Shown piece after piece: positions 50,918 through 59,880 of a stretch of 64,000 bases of DNA. The stretch is from JAICJC01 sp963709425. GTDB lineage: Bacteria > Actinomycetota > Thermoleophilia > Gaiellales > JAICJC01. The translations under genes were made by a program, and so were the position numbers. The stretch is from positions 186,001-250,000 of the forward strand of contig CAVPWG010000001.1 of assembly GCA_963709425.1 (NCBI GenBank), given 5' to 3'. Position 1 is the first letter of the stretch; each line of letters starts with the position of its first letter. Below the pieces are notes generated by a model. It searched no databases, was not told the origin of the DNA, and was given only the letters and a program-made list of their open reading frames with translations.

Positions 50918-51810
50918 GCCCGAGGGTGGGAGGCGGCGTGCGCAGCCCGCAGGTGGCGCACGCTCACCTGTGTATATACCTGCGTCGTGCCCACCGATGC
51001 GTGGCCGAGGAGATGCTGGATGCTGCGCAGGTCCGCGCCGTGCTCGAGCAGATGCGTGGCGAACGTGTGCCGAAACGCATGCGGCGAGCGCTGCGCAAGA
51101 CCGGCTGTGGCGAGCTCCCTGCGGACGGCCCGGCGGACGTCGCTCGGGCCCAGCGGACGGCCGCGGACGCTCACGAACACGCGCCCGGTCCGGGTCGCAC
51201 CGAGCGCCGGCCGGCCCTCGTCGAGATACCGCCGAAGGGCGCTCGCCGCGGCTCCGCCGAGTGGGACCACCCGGTCCTTGCCGCCTTTCCCGGTGACTCG
51301 CACGATGCCCTCATCGGCATCCACGTCGGCGATCTCGAGGCCGCACGCCTCGGCAGCTCGCAGGCCGCAGCCGTACAGGAGCTCGATCATCGCCCGGTCG
51401 CGGAGCCGCCGTGGCTCCGGGGACTGCGGCCGGTCCAGGAGCCGCTCGACCTCCGGCTCCGAGAACGTCGCGGGAAGCCTTTTCACCCGGCGCGGGCCCG
51501 GGACATGCGCAGCAGGGTTCCGCGCGACCAGGCCCCGGTCGAGCATGAACGCGTACGCGCCCCTGGCGGCGGAGAGCTTCCGCGCGGCAGTGGCCGGGGC
51601 GTAGCGCAGGGTGCCGAGGTGGGCGGCGAAGCGGCGCATCGCGAGATCGTCGGCCTCTGCCGGACGAGTGCCGGCCGCCGCGAGCCAGCGGTCGAGCTGG
51701 CGCAGGTCGGTGGCATAGGCGCGCAGGGTCGCGGGCGACGCACCTCGACCCCGGAGCCAGGTCATGTAGGCGTCGAGCGGCGGACGAAGTGCGGGCCGTG
51801 TGGTTTGCAT
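50914..51810 (-). CDS. xerD: Tyrosine recombinase XerC/XerD
   Basis: A 298-residue recombinase with the N-terminal SAM-like core-binding domain (LDAYMTWLRGRGASPATLRA) and the catalytic domain: R151, K178, H244, R247, H270 and the nucleophile Y279 (in GTTQVYTQ). It resolves chromosome dimers at dif sites with its partner; XerC versus XerD cannot be settled. The ATG at 51810 gives MQTTRPALRPP. It is co-translated with the sigma factor gene, an arrangement resembling the known xerC-whiG neighbourhood of Actinobacteria. Confidence 0.92.
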   Translation of the reverse strand: MQTTRPALRPPLDAYMTWLRGRGASPATLRAYATDLRQLDRWLAAAGTRPAEADDLAMRRFAAHLGTLRYAPATAARKLSAARGAYAFMLDRGLVARNPAAHVPGPRRVKRLPATFSEPEVERLLDRPQSPEPRRLRDRAMIELLYGCGLRAAEACGLEIADVDADEGIVRVTGKGGKDRVVPLGGAAASALRRYLDEGRPALGATRTGRVFVSVRGRPLGPSDVRRAVRRELATAGLAQRSPHAFRHTFATHLLEHGADLRSIQHLLGHASVGTTQVYTQVSVRHLRAAHAASHPRA

Positions 51811-51871
51811 CGCGTGCAACAAGACTCTAACGCGTGAAGCCGCCCCCTCTTCGGTGTGCGCCACCCGAGTC

Positions 51872-52060
51872 CTACGCACGCCCGCGCACGCCGAGATCGC
51901 GGAGCGCCAGATCGGCCATCCACGCACCGAGCACCGCTGCGGCGACGGCGACCGCCCACTCGCGCGCGGACGCCGCTGCGAGGGCGATTCCCAGAAGGCC
52001 GAGGGCGAGCACGACGAAGAGCGCGCCGCGCGCCGAGAGGCGCATCCTGCGGTCGGGCAT
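51872..52060 (-). CDS. Small two-helix membrane protein
   Basis: A 62-residue protein with a basic N-terminus (MPDRRMRLS) and two hydrophobic helices (GALFVVLALGLLGIALAAAS and WAVAVAAAVLGAWMADLAL). No family recognised. It lies 61 bp upstream of xerD on the same strand and may share its transcript. Confidence 0.55.
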   Translation of the reverse strand: MPDRRMRLSARGALFVVLALGLLGIALAAASAREWAVAVAAAVLGAWMADLALRDLGVRGRA

Positions 52061-52090
52061 CCCGCAACGGTAGCGGTCGGAGCCGCCGTC

Positions 52091-53347
52091 CTACACGTGC
52101 CGGAAGATCGCCAGCCGTTGCTGGTTTGCGCCGTGCACCGCGGTGAAGTCGCCGCCGGCGTAGACATTCCCGCCGCCGGCGGCGAGGGCCCACACGCCGA
52201 GGACGCCCTCGGTCGAGGTCAGGTTCGGGTTCCAGCTTCGCAGCCGGCCCTTTCGCGTCAACATGAAGATCTTGTGCCGCTGGATCCGGTGGCTGTGCCC
52301 GAACTCGGACATGCTGCGGTTCTTGCGCGGAGCGACGTTGTCACCGTGCATCCCAAAGACCGGGGCCCGGCCCACGACGGTGACGGCCTGGACGTTGCCG
52401 TCGGTCTTGTAGAACCACCGGAGCTCGCCGCCCCCGGCGTGATAGCGAAGCGCGGTGCCGCCGGAGCCGGCCTCCGCCGCGTAGATCGACCTGCCGGAGA
52501 TCGCGAGGTCGAGGATCGCGGCCCTCGGATGGTTCGCCCAGCGCTTGACGCGGCCTCGACGGCCCCCTCCGAGCGCAACGATGTACCGCTGCCGCCGCCC
52601 GCTCACGGCCGTGAAGTCGCCGCCGGCGACGATCCGCCGCGACGAGACGACCACGATCGCGCGCACAGCGGCGTTCGCCCGCGGCTTCCACCGGCGCGCC
52701 ACCCGGTAGCGTCGGCCGCGGACGGTCAGCTTGGCCAGCTTCGCCCGCCGCCTGCCGCCGACCGACGAGAACGAGCCGCCGACGTAGACCGCCCGACGGG
52801 TCGCCGCAAGCGAGTTCACGGTCCCGCGGACGTGGAGGTCGCGCATCCTGCGGCTCAGATGCCCGGTGCGGAGGTTGAACGCGGCCAGGTTGTGGCGGGC
52901 ATGGCCGTTGACCACCGAGAAGGACCCGCCGATAAGGAGCAGCCCCCGGGCCTTCGCGAGCGCGTAGACCCGGCCGTTGATCCGCGGTGCGAACCGGCCG
53001 AGCTTGCCGGTGCTCGCGCGCACCGACGCAAGATGGGACCGGCGGACGACCCGGCCCGCGTGATTCGCGAACTCGGTGAAGTTCCCCGCGACGTAGAGCC
53101 GCCGGCCCGCGCGGAGCAGGTCGTCGACGCGGCCGGCCTCCTTGTTGCTGGGGCTCCAGTCGGGCGCGGGCACCTGCCAGCTTCGAACTGCCCGCGGCGC
53201 GACGTGCGCGCCGGCAGCGGCCCGATCCGGCGCCGTGAGGACGGCGAGGGCGATGAGCGCGATGACGCCCGAGACGGCGCCGAGACGGCTGAGGAGGCGA
53301 AATGCAGAAATGGAGAATCCTTCCTGGTCGAAACGTCGCGAGACCAT
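52091..53347 (-). CDS. Secreted beta-propeller-like protein with delta-60 repeats
   Basis: A 418-residue exported protein. An N-terminal hydrophobic helix (SGVIALIALAVLTAP) is followed by a long run of repeats such as VYVGGSFSSVGG, RIVAGGDFTAVSG and VYAGGDFTAVHG, the signature of delta-60 propeller blades. Many Arg and His residues occur. These domains usually mediate binding; no catalytic site is evident. It is flanked by short gaps and transcribed away from the sulfotransferase-like gene at 53462. Confidence 0.8.
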   Translation of the reverse strand: MVSRRFDQEGFSISAFRLLSRLGAVSGVIALIALAVLTAPDRAAAGAHVAPRAVRSWQVPAPDWSPSNKEAGRVDDLLRAGRRLYVAGNFTEFANHAGRVVRRSHLASVRASTGKLGRFAPRINGRVYALAKARGLLLIGGSFSVVNGHARHNLAAFNLRTGHLSRRMRDLHVRGTVNSLAATRRAVYVGGSFSSVGGRRRAKLAKLTVRGRRYRVARRWKPRANAAVRAIVVVSSRRIVAGGDFTAVSGRRQRYIVALGGGRRGRVKRWANHPRAAILDLAISGRSIYAAEAGSGGTALRYHAGGGELRWFYKTDGNVQAVTVVGRAPVFGMHGDNVAPRKNRSMSEFGHSHRIQRHKIFMLTRKGRLRSWNPNLTSTEGVLGVWALAAGGGNVYAGGDFTAVHGANQQRLAIFRHV

Positions 53348-53461
53348 ACCGGGCGAGCCAGGGCCGGGCGGCAGGTCCGCGGGAGCTTACGAAAAGTTCA
53401 AGCGCGCCTCATGCGGTGCGCCTTCCTTGACGCCCGTGGCGCACCGTCGTACCCTCGCTCC

Positions 53462-54289
53462 GTGACCGCAGGCCCCCACGGCCGGTTCTCGACGCCGGCG
53501 CGCCGGCTGCGGTGGTCGCTCCGAAGCCGGATGGCCGGAACCTCGGCGTACCTCCCGCTGGCCCGGCACAAGTACGGGCACATGGTCGTCGGCGACCAGA
53601 CCGAGGCTGTGATCGACGGGTTCACGCGAAGCGCCTGCGTCTTCGCGGCGGTCGCCTTCCAGCAGGCCCAGACGCGGCCGGTGCGGCTCGCGCACCTGCT
53701 GCACGCGCCCGCCCACCTGATCGCCGGCGCCGACCGGGGCCTGCCGTGCCTCGTGACCGTCCGCGAGCCGGAGTCGGCCGTGATCTCGTGCGTGACGCGC
53801 GAGCCCTACCTCACACCGGCGGTCGTGCTGGACGCGTGGACGCGGTTCTACGGACGGCTCCTGCCGTACCGCGACCGGCTCGTCCTCGGGGAGTTCTCGC
53901 GCGTCACGAGCGACCTCGGGTCGCTGATCGAGCAGATGAATGCCCGGTTCGGGACGGCCTTCACGCCGTTCGTCCACACACCCGAGAACATCGAGCGGGC
54001 GTTCGCGTTCATCGAGGAGCGCGCCGCCCGGCCGGCCTACGAGCCGCACATCGGCCGCTACATGTCCGGCCTCGAGACCGCCGAGCAGCTCGACGACGCC
54101 CGCCGGACCGTCGCTGGCCCCGGCCGTGGGAGCTCCGTCCCGTTCGAGCATCGCGTCGCGCGCCCATCGGCCGCCCGTGAGGAGCTGCGGGCGGGCCTCC
54201 TGGCGCGCTATCGCGACCCTGGGCTCGCATCTCGCAGGGAGCGGGCGGAGCACGTCTACGCTGCGTTCGCCGCCGCCTCGCCGCGGTAG
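53462..54289 (+). CDS. Sulfotransferase-fold-like protein
   Basis: A 275-residue protein. The segment KYGHMVVGDQTEAVIDGFTR aligns in position with the PAPS 5'-phosphosulfate-binding loop of sulfotransferases (normally with G-x-x-R-S-G), and TVREPESAVISCV with the 3'-phosphate-binding motif. The P-loop is altered (FTRSACVFAAVAF). I infer a sulfotransferase-like fold with low certainty about activity. Starts with GTG at 53462. It precedes the permease gene by 56 bp. Confidence 0.6.
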   Translation: MTAGPHGRFSTPARRLRWSLRSRMAGTSAYLPLARHKYGHMVVGDQTEAVIDGFTRSACVFAAVAFQQAQTRPVRLAHLLHAPAHLIAGADRGLPCLVTVREPESAVISCVTREPYLTPAVVLDAWTRFYGRLLPYRDRLVLGEFSRVTSDLGSLIEQMNARFGTAFTPFVHTPENIERAFAFIEERAARPAYEPHIGRYMSGLETAEQLDDARRTVAGPGRGSSVPFEHRVARPSAAREELRAGLLARYRDPGLASRRERAEHVYAAFAAASPR

Positions 54290-54345
54290 CGGGTACCTGA
54301 CCGAGCCTGCGGAAGATCCCCGTCGCCACGGACGTCTGGTCGGGC

Positions 54346-55827
54346 ATGTCCCTGCCGGCCGCCGAGGTCGATCGCCGCCGCACCGAGCAGTCGAAGCTGC
54401 GGCGCGAGCTCGGCCGGATCGACGCGGTCTGCTTCCTGATCGCCGCCATCGTCGTTCTCGACACGCTGGGGGCGGTCGCGCGTGGTGGCGCACAGACCGT
54501 CGTCTGGCTGGCGTTCGTGAGCGCGCTCTTCTTCGTGCCCGCCGGTCTCGTGATCTCCGAGCTCGGAACCGCCTTCCCGTATGAGGGCGGGCCGTACGTG
54601 TGGGCACGCATGGCGTTCGGGCGCCTGGCAGGGTCGCTCGTCGCCCTCATCTACTGGATCGAGACGCCCGTGTGGATTGGCGGCTCGCTTGCGATCACCG
54701 GCATCGCCGCCGTCGACCGGCTCATCGTCCCCGTCGAGGGCGGGTGGCGGCTGGCCTTTGCCTTCGTCTTCATCTGGCTCACCATCGGGGTGGCGGCTGC
54801 CCCGCTCCGTATCGGGAAGTGGATCCCGGCGACGTGCGCCGTGGTGCAGGTCGTCCTGCTCGCGTTCTTCACGCTGTCCGTCGGCATCTACGCCGTCGAT
54901 CACGGCGTCCACGGGCTCGAGACGGGCGATCTGGCGCCAACCTGGGCCGTGTTCATCGTCGCCGCGCCGGTGCTCGTCTACAACTTCATCGGGTTCGAGC
55001 TCCCGTCGACGGCCGCCGAGGAGATGCGCGACCCGCAGCGCGACGTCCCGGCGGCGATCGCCAGGGCCGGCGTGCTGACTGCCATCCTGTACTGCATCCC
55101 GATCCTCGCCATCGTCCTCGTGCTGCCCGCCGGCGACATCACGAGCCTCACCGGGTTCATCGACGCCCTGGCGAGCGTGTTCGTGGTCTACGGGCCCGCG
55201 GCTGACGCCGTCGGAGCGGTCGCCGCCGCGGCGTTCGTCTGCGTGCTCTTCACGAACGGGCTGACATGGGTGATCGGATCGTCGCGCACCCAGGTCGCGG
55301 CCAGCCTCGACGGCGCGGCGCCGCGCGCGCTCGGAGCGATCTCGGCGCGGACGGGCACGCCGGTGCGGGCGACGGTCGTGGCAGGGTTCGTCTCGACGCT
55401 CACGGCGACGGCGGCGTTCGCGGTGGCCGGCGACTCGAACGCGAAGTACTTCAGCGTCGTCCTTACGCTCTCGATCGCCCTCCTGGCACTCGCGAGCCTG
55501 CCGGTGTTCGGGGCGCTCGTCCGCCTCCGCACCTCACACCCGGGCGTCCACCGGCCCTTCCGGGTCCCGGGTGGCCCGGCCGGCGCGTGGCTCGCGAGCG
55601 CACTCGCCACCGGCTGGTGCGCGCTGGCGTTCGCCGCGATCCTCTGGCCCGGCCTGGGGACTGCCGATTCGGACGCCTACCTGCCGGCCGGATTCGCCGG
55701 CGACCGGTTCGGGTTCTTCGTGGTCGAGCTCGTCCCGATCGCGGCGATCCTCCTCGGCGCCGTGGCGTTCGCCGGGCTCGGGCGGCGCGGGGAGCGGCTG
55801 GGACGCGCGGCCCGCGCCGCGGCGTAG
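54346..55827 (+). CDS. APC-superfamily amino acid permease
   Basis: A 493-residue membrane transporter with about 12 hydrophobic helices. The first helix pair has IDAVCFLIAAIVVLDTLGAV, followed by SELGTAFPYEGGPYVWARMA and the conserved GFELPSTAAEEMRDPQRDVP in the helix 6-7 region. These are typical of the APA/glutamate-GABA-like permeases exchanging amino acids. Start ATG at 54346. The substrate cannot be read from sequence. Confidence 0.9.
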   Translation: MSLPAAEVDRRRTEQSKLRRELGRIDAVCFLIAAIVVLDTLGAVARGGAQTVVWLAFVSALFFVPAGLVISELGTAFPYEGGPYVWARMAFGRLAGSLVALIYWIETPVWIGGSLAITGIAAVDRLIVPVEGGWRLAFAFVFIWLTIGVAAAPLRIGKWIPATCAVVQVVLLAFFTLSVGIYAVDHGVHGLETGDLAPTWAVFIVAAPVLVYNFIGFELPSTAAEEMRDPQRDVPAAIARAGVLTAILYCIPILAIVLVLPAGDITSLTGFIDALASVFVVYGPAADAVGAVAAAAFVCVLFTNGLTWVIGSSRTQVAASLDGAAPRALGAISARTGTPVRATVVAGFVSTLTATAAFAVAGDSNAKYFSVVLTLSIALLALASLPVFGALVRLRTSHPGVHRPFRVPGGPAGAWLASALATGWCALAFAAILWPGLGTADSDAYLPAGFAGDRFGFFVVELVPIAAILLGAVAFAGLGRRGERLGRAARAAA

Positions 55828-55836
55828 ACATCCAGG

Positions 55837-56331
55837 ATGATCCCGCGAAGATCAGCGTCTGGCGCCGGCGTGCTGCTGATCGTCGGAGCGTGCACCGTAC
55901 CGTGTGGCTCGGCGACGAGTGCGGACTCGAGCACGGCTCCGGCGGCCCGCCCAACGACCATGACTGCCGACCTGACCAGATCGGCGGATTCGGTGACGCT
56001 CTCGTTAGGCGAAGGACGCCGGTCAGCCTCGTTTCGCCTGCGCGAGCCGGGGGGCGTGATTCTGCTGTACCGCCTGCGCGCCCCGGTCGGGACGACGGTT
56101 CGCGGGATCACCCAGCTTCCGACCGTCTCCGCCCCGCTCTCGATCGCCACGGCCGAACCGGGGCCGAGCAGCTCGTGCAGACGCACAGAAGCAACCCTCA
56201 TATGCACCGTGGGCGAGGAGGGGTGTCCGATGCCCGCCGGTACCTGGCGCATACGTCTTCGAAAACTCGCCGGCCCCGCGGGCCGGGTGACGCTCGTGTT
56301 CAGGGTCGGGACGCCGCCGCGCGCGACCTAA
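55837..56331 (+). CDS. Secreted or lipid-anchored protein of unknown function
   Basis: A 164-residue protein with an N-terminal hydrophobic stretch (GAGVLLIVGACTVPCGSA) that may be cleaved or lipidated, although the lipobox is imperfect. The mature part has two Cys-containing segments (SSSCRRTEATLICTVGEEGC) that could form disulfides and a beta-rich end (AGTWRIRLRKLAGPAGRV). No family recognised. It is 9 bp after the permease gene and probably co-transcribed. Confidence 0.6.
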   Translation: MIPRRSASGAGVLLIVGACTVPCGSATSADSSTAPAARPTTMTADLTRSADSVTLSLGEGRRSASFRLREPGGVILLYRLRAPVGTTVRGITQLPTVSAPLSIATAEPGPSSSCRRTEATLICTVGEEGCPMPAGTWRIRLRKLAGPAGRVTLVFRVGTPPRAT

Positions 56332-56333
56332 GC

Positions 56334-56612
56334 CTAGATCGACGCGGTGTGGCCGCGGTTGCCGGCCACGATTCGGTAGATGGCGAGCAGGATGAACGAA
56401 CCGAAGATCGCGGTCACCCACGTGCTCACGTCGAAGAAGTCGTCCAGGGGATGCGCTCCGAAAACGGCGGCGGCCAGAAAGCCGCCCACGAGCGCTCCGG
56501 CGACGCCGATGATCGTCGTCACGATGATGCCGCCCGGATCCTCGCCCGGCATGATCGCCTTCGCGATCGCCCCGGCGAGGAGCCCCAGGATGAGAAACGC
56601 GATGATTCCCAT
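56334..56612 (-). CDS. GlsB/YeaQ/YmgE-family stress-response membrane protein
   Basis: A 92-residue membrane protein with three hydrophobic segments, starting MGIIAFLILGLLAGAIAKAI and showing PGEDPGGIIVTTIIGVAGAL. This is the transglycosylase-associated (GlsB/YeaQ) family, induced by envelope or other stress in several bacteria. I start at the ATG at 56612. It converges on the preceding gene, 2 bp apart. Confidence 0.9.
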   Translation of the reverse strand: MGIIAFLILGLLAGAIAKAIMPGEDPGGIIVTTIIGVAGALVGGFLAAAVFGAHPLDDFFDVSTWVTAIFGSFILLAIYRIVAGNRGHTASI

Positions 56613-56694
56613 GGTTGCTCCAGTGGTTGAGGACGCGGGAGTGGTACCCCGATCCACATCCGGCCAATCCCGCGATCAGTAGCCTTCCGGCCCG

Positions 56695-57796
56695 ATGGCG
56701 AGCTCGCCCGTGCTCTCGACGCTGCGGCTCAATCGGGCGCTTCTCGCCCGGCAGCTGCTCCTGCGCCGCCGTCGCATCACTCCGCTGGATGCCGTCGAGC
56801 ATCTCGTCGGCATCCAGTCGCAGGCGCCGCGGGCTGCATACGTCGGGCTGTGGACACGGGTCGCGGGGTTCAGGCCCCAGGCGCTCGAGCGGCTCATGCT
56901 CGATCGGTCGGTCGTGCGCGTGGCGCTGATGCGCTCGACGATCCATCTCGTATCGGCGCACGACTGCCTGCGCCCTGCGGGACCTCGTTCAGCCGGCGAT
57001 CAGCCGCCCTTCGCGCCATGCGGCCGCCCGCCGGGCGGCGGGTGTCGAGGACGATGAGCTCGCTCAGAGAGCCCGCGCGCTGCTCGACGCAGAGCCGCGA
57101 ACGTTGCGCGAGCTCGGCGAGCTCCTCAGGGAGCGCTGGCCGGCATGCGACGCCGACGCACTCGCGATGGGCGTCCGCGAGAACGTGCCGCTCGTCCAGA
57201 TCCCGCCGCGCGGGCTCTGGGATCGCGGCGGGGTTCCGTCACACGCCGCGGCCGAGACCTGGCTCGGCGACAGCCGCGCGAGGCGGATCTCGATGGCCGA
57301 TCTCGTCCGCCGCTACCTGGAGGCGTACGGCCCGGCGAGCGTCCAGGACGCGCAGACGTTCACCGGGCTCACGGGACTCCGCGCGGTGTTCGAAGGCCTC
57401 CGCCCCGACCTCCGCACCTTCCGCGACGAGGCCGGCGGCGAGCTGTTCGACGTCGCGAACGCGCCGCGCCCGATGGGACGCACCCGAGCCCCGGTGCGCT
57501 TCCTGCCCGAGTTCGACAACATCCTGCTCTCGCACGCGCGGCGCGAGCGCATCCTCCCCGCGGGGACGATGTCGCTCCTCTCGCTCGGAAACGGCCTTCG
57601 GCCGGGGTTCCTGGTGGACGGCTTCGTGGCGGGAACGTGGAAGCTCCGAGCAGCGCGCCGCTCGACGACGCTCGAGGTCAAGCCGTTCGCGCGGCTCCCG
57701 GCCGCCACGCGGCGGGAGCTCGAGGATGAGGGCCGGCGCCTGCTGGCATTCGCCGCCGGGGGAGCCGAGCGGACGACGTTCGCAGTCGTCACGTAG
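56695..57796 (+). CDS. Winged-helix DNA-binding-domain protein (frameshifted)
   Basis: About 366 residues after correcting one inserted C near 56973. N-terminal part: LRLNRALLARQLLLRRRR, VEHLVGIQSQAPRAAYVGLW and MRSTIHLVSAHDCL; C-terminal part: GVRENVPLVQIPPRGLWDRG, APVRFLPEFDNILLSHARR and GFVAGTWKL. This is the HTH_42 (winged helix DNA-binding) family, related to AlkX/YcaQ glycosylases that unhook interstrand crosslinks. A crosslink-glycosylase role is possible but the branch cannot be assigned from sequence. The gene overlaps the Vps62 fusion on the other strand by 8 bp. Confidence 0.82.
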
Positions 57797-59708
57797 TCGA
57801 GATCCCGATCTCGGCCGGCAGCTCCGCCGGCTCCTGCTCAGCCCCGAGCTCGTCCCGCACCCGCGCGTCGAAGTACACGTATGCCGTCGTGATCCCGACG
57901 ATGGGGAACGTGACGGCGTACACAACCCCGGCAACGACGTTGACGAACGCGAACGGCAGGTCGGTCGCGAGGATCAGCAGCACGCCGACCAACGGGCCGA
58001 CGACGACCGCCGCCGCTCCGCCCGCAATGATCAGGGACGCCGCCTTGAGCCAGCGTCCCCGCACCAGCCGGCCGCTCCGCCGCAGCGCACCGATCGCCGA
58101 GCGGCGCTCGAGCTCAGCGGTGGGCACGATCAGGGCCCATCGCCCAGCCAGCCAGACCGCGATCGGGGTCAGGAAGATCGAGGTTGCAAGAAACGAGACG
58201 GCCACGACCGCGATCAGCAGCCCGCCGAACAGCGAGCGGAGGCTGTCGCCCGCCAACCGGTAGGCACGCAGCGGGCCGATCGGCCGGCCCTCGTCGATCT
58301 CCACGAGCGCCCGAATGGTCGCCGCCTGGACGAACCCGAGGCCCAGCAGCGTCAACGTCGTGCCTACGGCGAGCACGAAGAATGCGAGCAGCCCGTCGCT
58401 CTCACCGCCGGTCTGGACACCGAGGACGTTGGTCGCATGGAGCACCGATGCCTGAAGCACGGTCACGAGCAGTGAGATCGGCACGAGCACGATCCCGATC
58501 CCGATGAAGAGGAAGAGACGACGGACGTACATGCGAGCCGTCGCGGCGAGGATCTGCCCCCAGGCCCTCCGGCGGGCGAGGCGGAAGGGTGCGGCGGGGC
58601 GCCACGTGGCCCGGGAGAGCGCGATGATCACGAGCAGCGTCAGACCGGCCAGCGCGAGGCTGAACTCGAAGCGACGGTCGACAAAGCGCACCAACCCTCT
58701 GGACCCGGTGGCGACGGTGCTGCAGAAGAAGCCCGTGGCCGCCGGGCCGAATGCGCTGCCCCCGGGCACCGTAAAGGCGCGCGTCCGCCAGCCTTCCGCC
58801 CAAAGGAAGGGCTTCGTCCACTGCGTCTTGAGGTTGGGGCCGGTCGGGCCGTTGAAGAACGCGGGCCGAAGCTCACCCCACCGGCCCTCGAAGGCGATCC
58901 ACGGGAACTGGGCCCGCGCAGAAAACCGATCGCTCGGAATCGTCTCGATGGCCGGGCGGACGTCGATGGTCGGGCCACGCGTGTCGTCGCAGCCCACGCC
59001 CTGATCGGCCGAGCTTCCGAGATAGAGGGCCTCGCCGTAGAAGTTCGCGTGCGACCCGGTCGCGGGATGCACCACCGGATGCGTGCCGCCGACACGTTCG
59101 AGCTTGCTGTCCGCCCACGCTGCCTGCTCCGCGCCGGTGTGCTGGCTGTAGCCGACCTCGACCGGGGCCCGCTGAAGCGCCTGTGCCGGCGTCGAGGCAT
59201 CGAAGACGAGTTGGATCATCTCCCAATCGCCCTCGTGCAGGTTGTTCCAGTCGTTGAAGACGTAGTAGAACCAGTACTGGAGGGCCAGCTTGCCCGGATA
59301 GCCGCGTTCGGTCGCGACGTGCGCGTACGCGACCGAGGGCTGTCCCGCGGTGATTCGGCGCTCCCACCGCAGGTAGTCGCAGCCGGGATGGAGGGTGCTC
59401 CCCGGAAAGTCGAGGTGGTACTCGTAGAGCCCCTGGGCCAGGTCGGCCGCAGTCGGGGCGATCTTGACCAGGTCGCCGCCGCCCCAGGGACCGCGGAGGG
59501 CGACCGTGGGCTCGCCGAAGAGCAGGTTGACGTTGATCGGGACGTACGGCTTCCCGCTGCCGCAGCTGCCGTCGTAGGCGACAAGCCTCACCACCGGGGC
59601 ATACCGTTGTGCGAGCGCCGACTCGTCGGCATCGCTGGCGGAGGCGACCGGAGGGGCGGCCGCGATCGCGACGAGCGCGAGCGCCGCGAAGAGCGGGAGC
59701 CGGGTCAC
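57789..59708 (-). CDS. Vps62-like domain fused to a multi-helix membrane domain
   Basis: A 639-residue protein. Signal peptide (FAALALVAIAAAPPVASA), then a Vps62/DUF946-like domain (residues about 30-330) with KLALQYWFYYVFNDWNNLHE, GDWEMIQLVFD and PVVHPATGSHANFYGEA. A transmembrane helix (FSLALAGLTLLVIIAL) and a C-terminal region of six or so helices follow, similar to DUF7544/glycerophosphodiesterase membrane-domain proteins (RALVEIDEGRPIGPLRAYR). The predicted outward-facing soluble part and membrane part suggest an envelope or membrane-lipid role. I know no tested function. Confidence 0.75.
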   Translation of the reverse strand: MTRLPLFAALALVAIAAAPPVASASDADESALAQRYAPVVRLVAYDGSCGSGKPYVPINVNLLFGEPTVALRGPWGGGDLVKIAPTAADLAQGLYEYHLDFPGSTLHPGCDYLRWERRITAGQPSVAYAHVATERGYPGKLALQYWFYYVFNDWNNLHEGDWEMIQLVFDASTPAQALQRAPVEVGYSQHTGAEQAAWADSKLERVGGTHPVVHPATGSHANFYGEALYLGSSADQGVGCDDTRGPTIDVRPAIETIPSDRFSARAQFPWIAFEGRWGELRPAFFNGPTGPNLKTQWTKPFLWAEGWRTRAFTVPGGSAFGPAATGFFCSTVATGSRGLVRFVDRRFEFSLALAGLTLLVIIALSRATWRPAAPFRLARRRAWGQILAATARMYVRRLFLFIGIGIVLVPISLLVTVLQASVLHATNVLGVQTGGESDGLLAFFVLAVGTTLTLLGLGFVQAATIRALVEIDEGRPIGPLRAYRLAGDSLRSLFGGLLIAVVAVSFLATSIFLTPIAVWLAGRWALIVPTAELERRSAIGALRRSGRLVRGRWLKAASLIIAGGAAAVVVGPLVGVLLILATDLPFAFVNVVAGVVYAVTFPIVGITTAYVYFDARVRDELGAEQEPAELPAEIGISTT

Positions 59709-59880
59709 GGCGCCGACGGCGGCTGTCGAAGGCCGGCCTCGTGGAGCCAGTCGCCGGATGCCTCGTACAGGCCGGCGCTCGTCATCACCGCAAGCGTACA
59801 GCGGCAGGCTTCCGCGCCGACCACGCGTTCGCCGCTAGGGATTGACCCCGCCGCCTGCCAGGGTGGCAACCGTCCTCAAC
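59705..59880 (-). pseudogene. Glutaminase relic
   Basis: A remnant of about 55 codons in an interval otherwise without genes. Reading the minus strand gives TVATLAGGGVNP, then a stop and frame change, then SGERVVGAEACRCTLAVMTS continuing AGLYEASGDWLHEAGL before the similarity ends. These match consecutive segments of class A glutaminase (GlsA) near its active-site region. The N-terminal two-thirds and the C-terminal KSGVSGG part are absent. BrkB and the Vps62 fusion abut it on the two sides. Confidence 0.75.
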
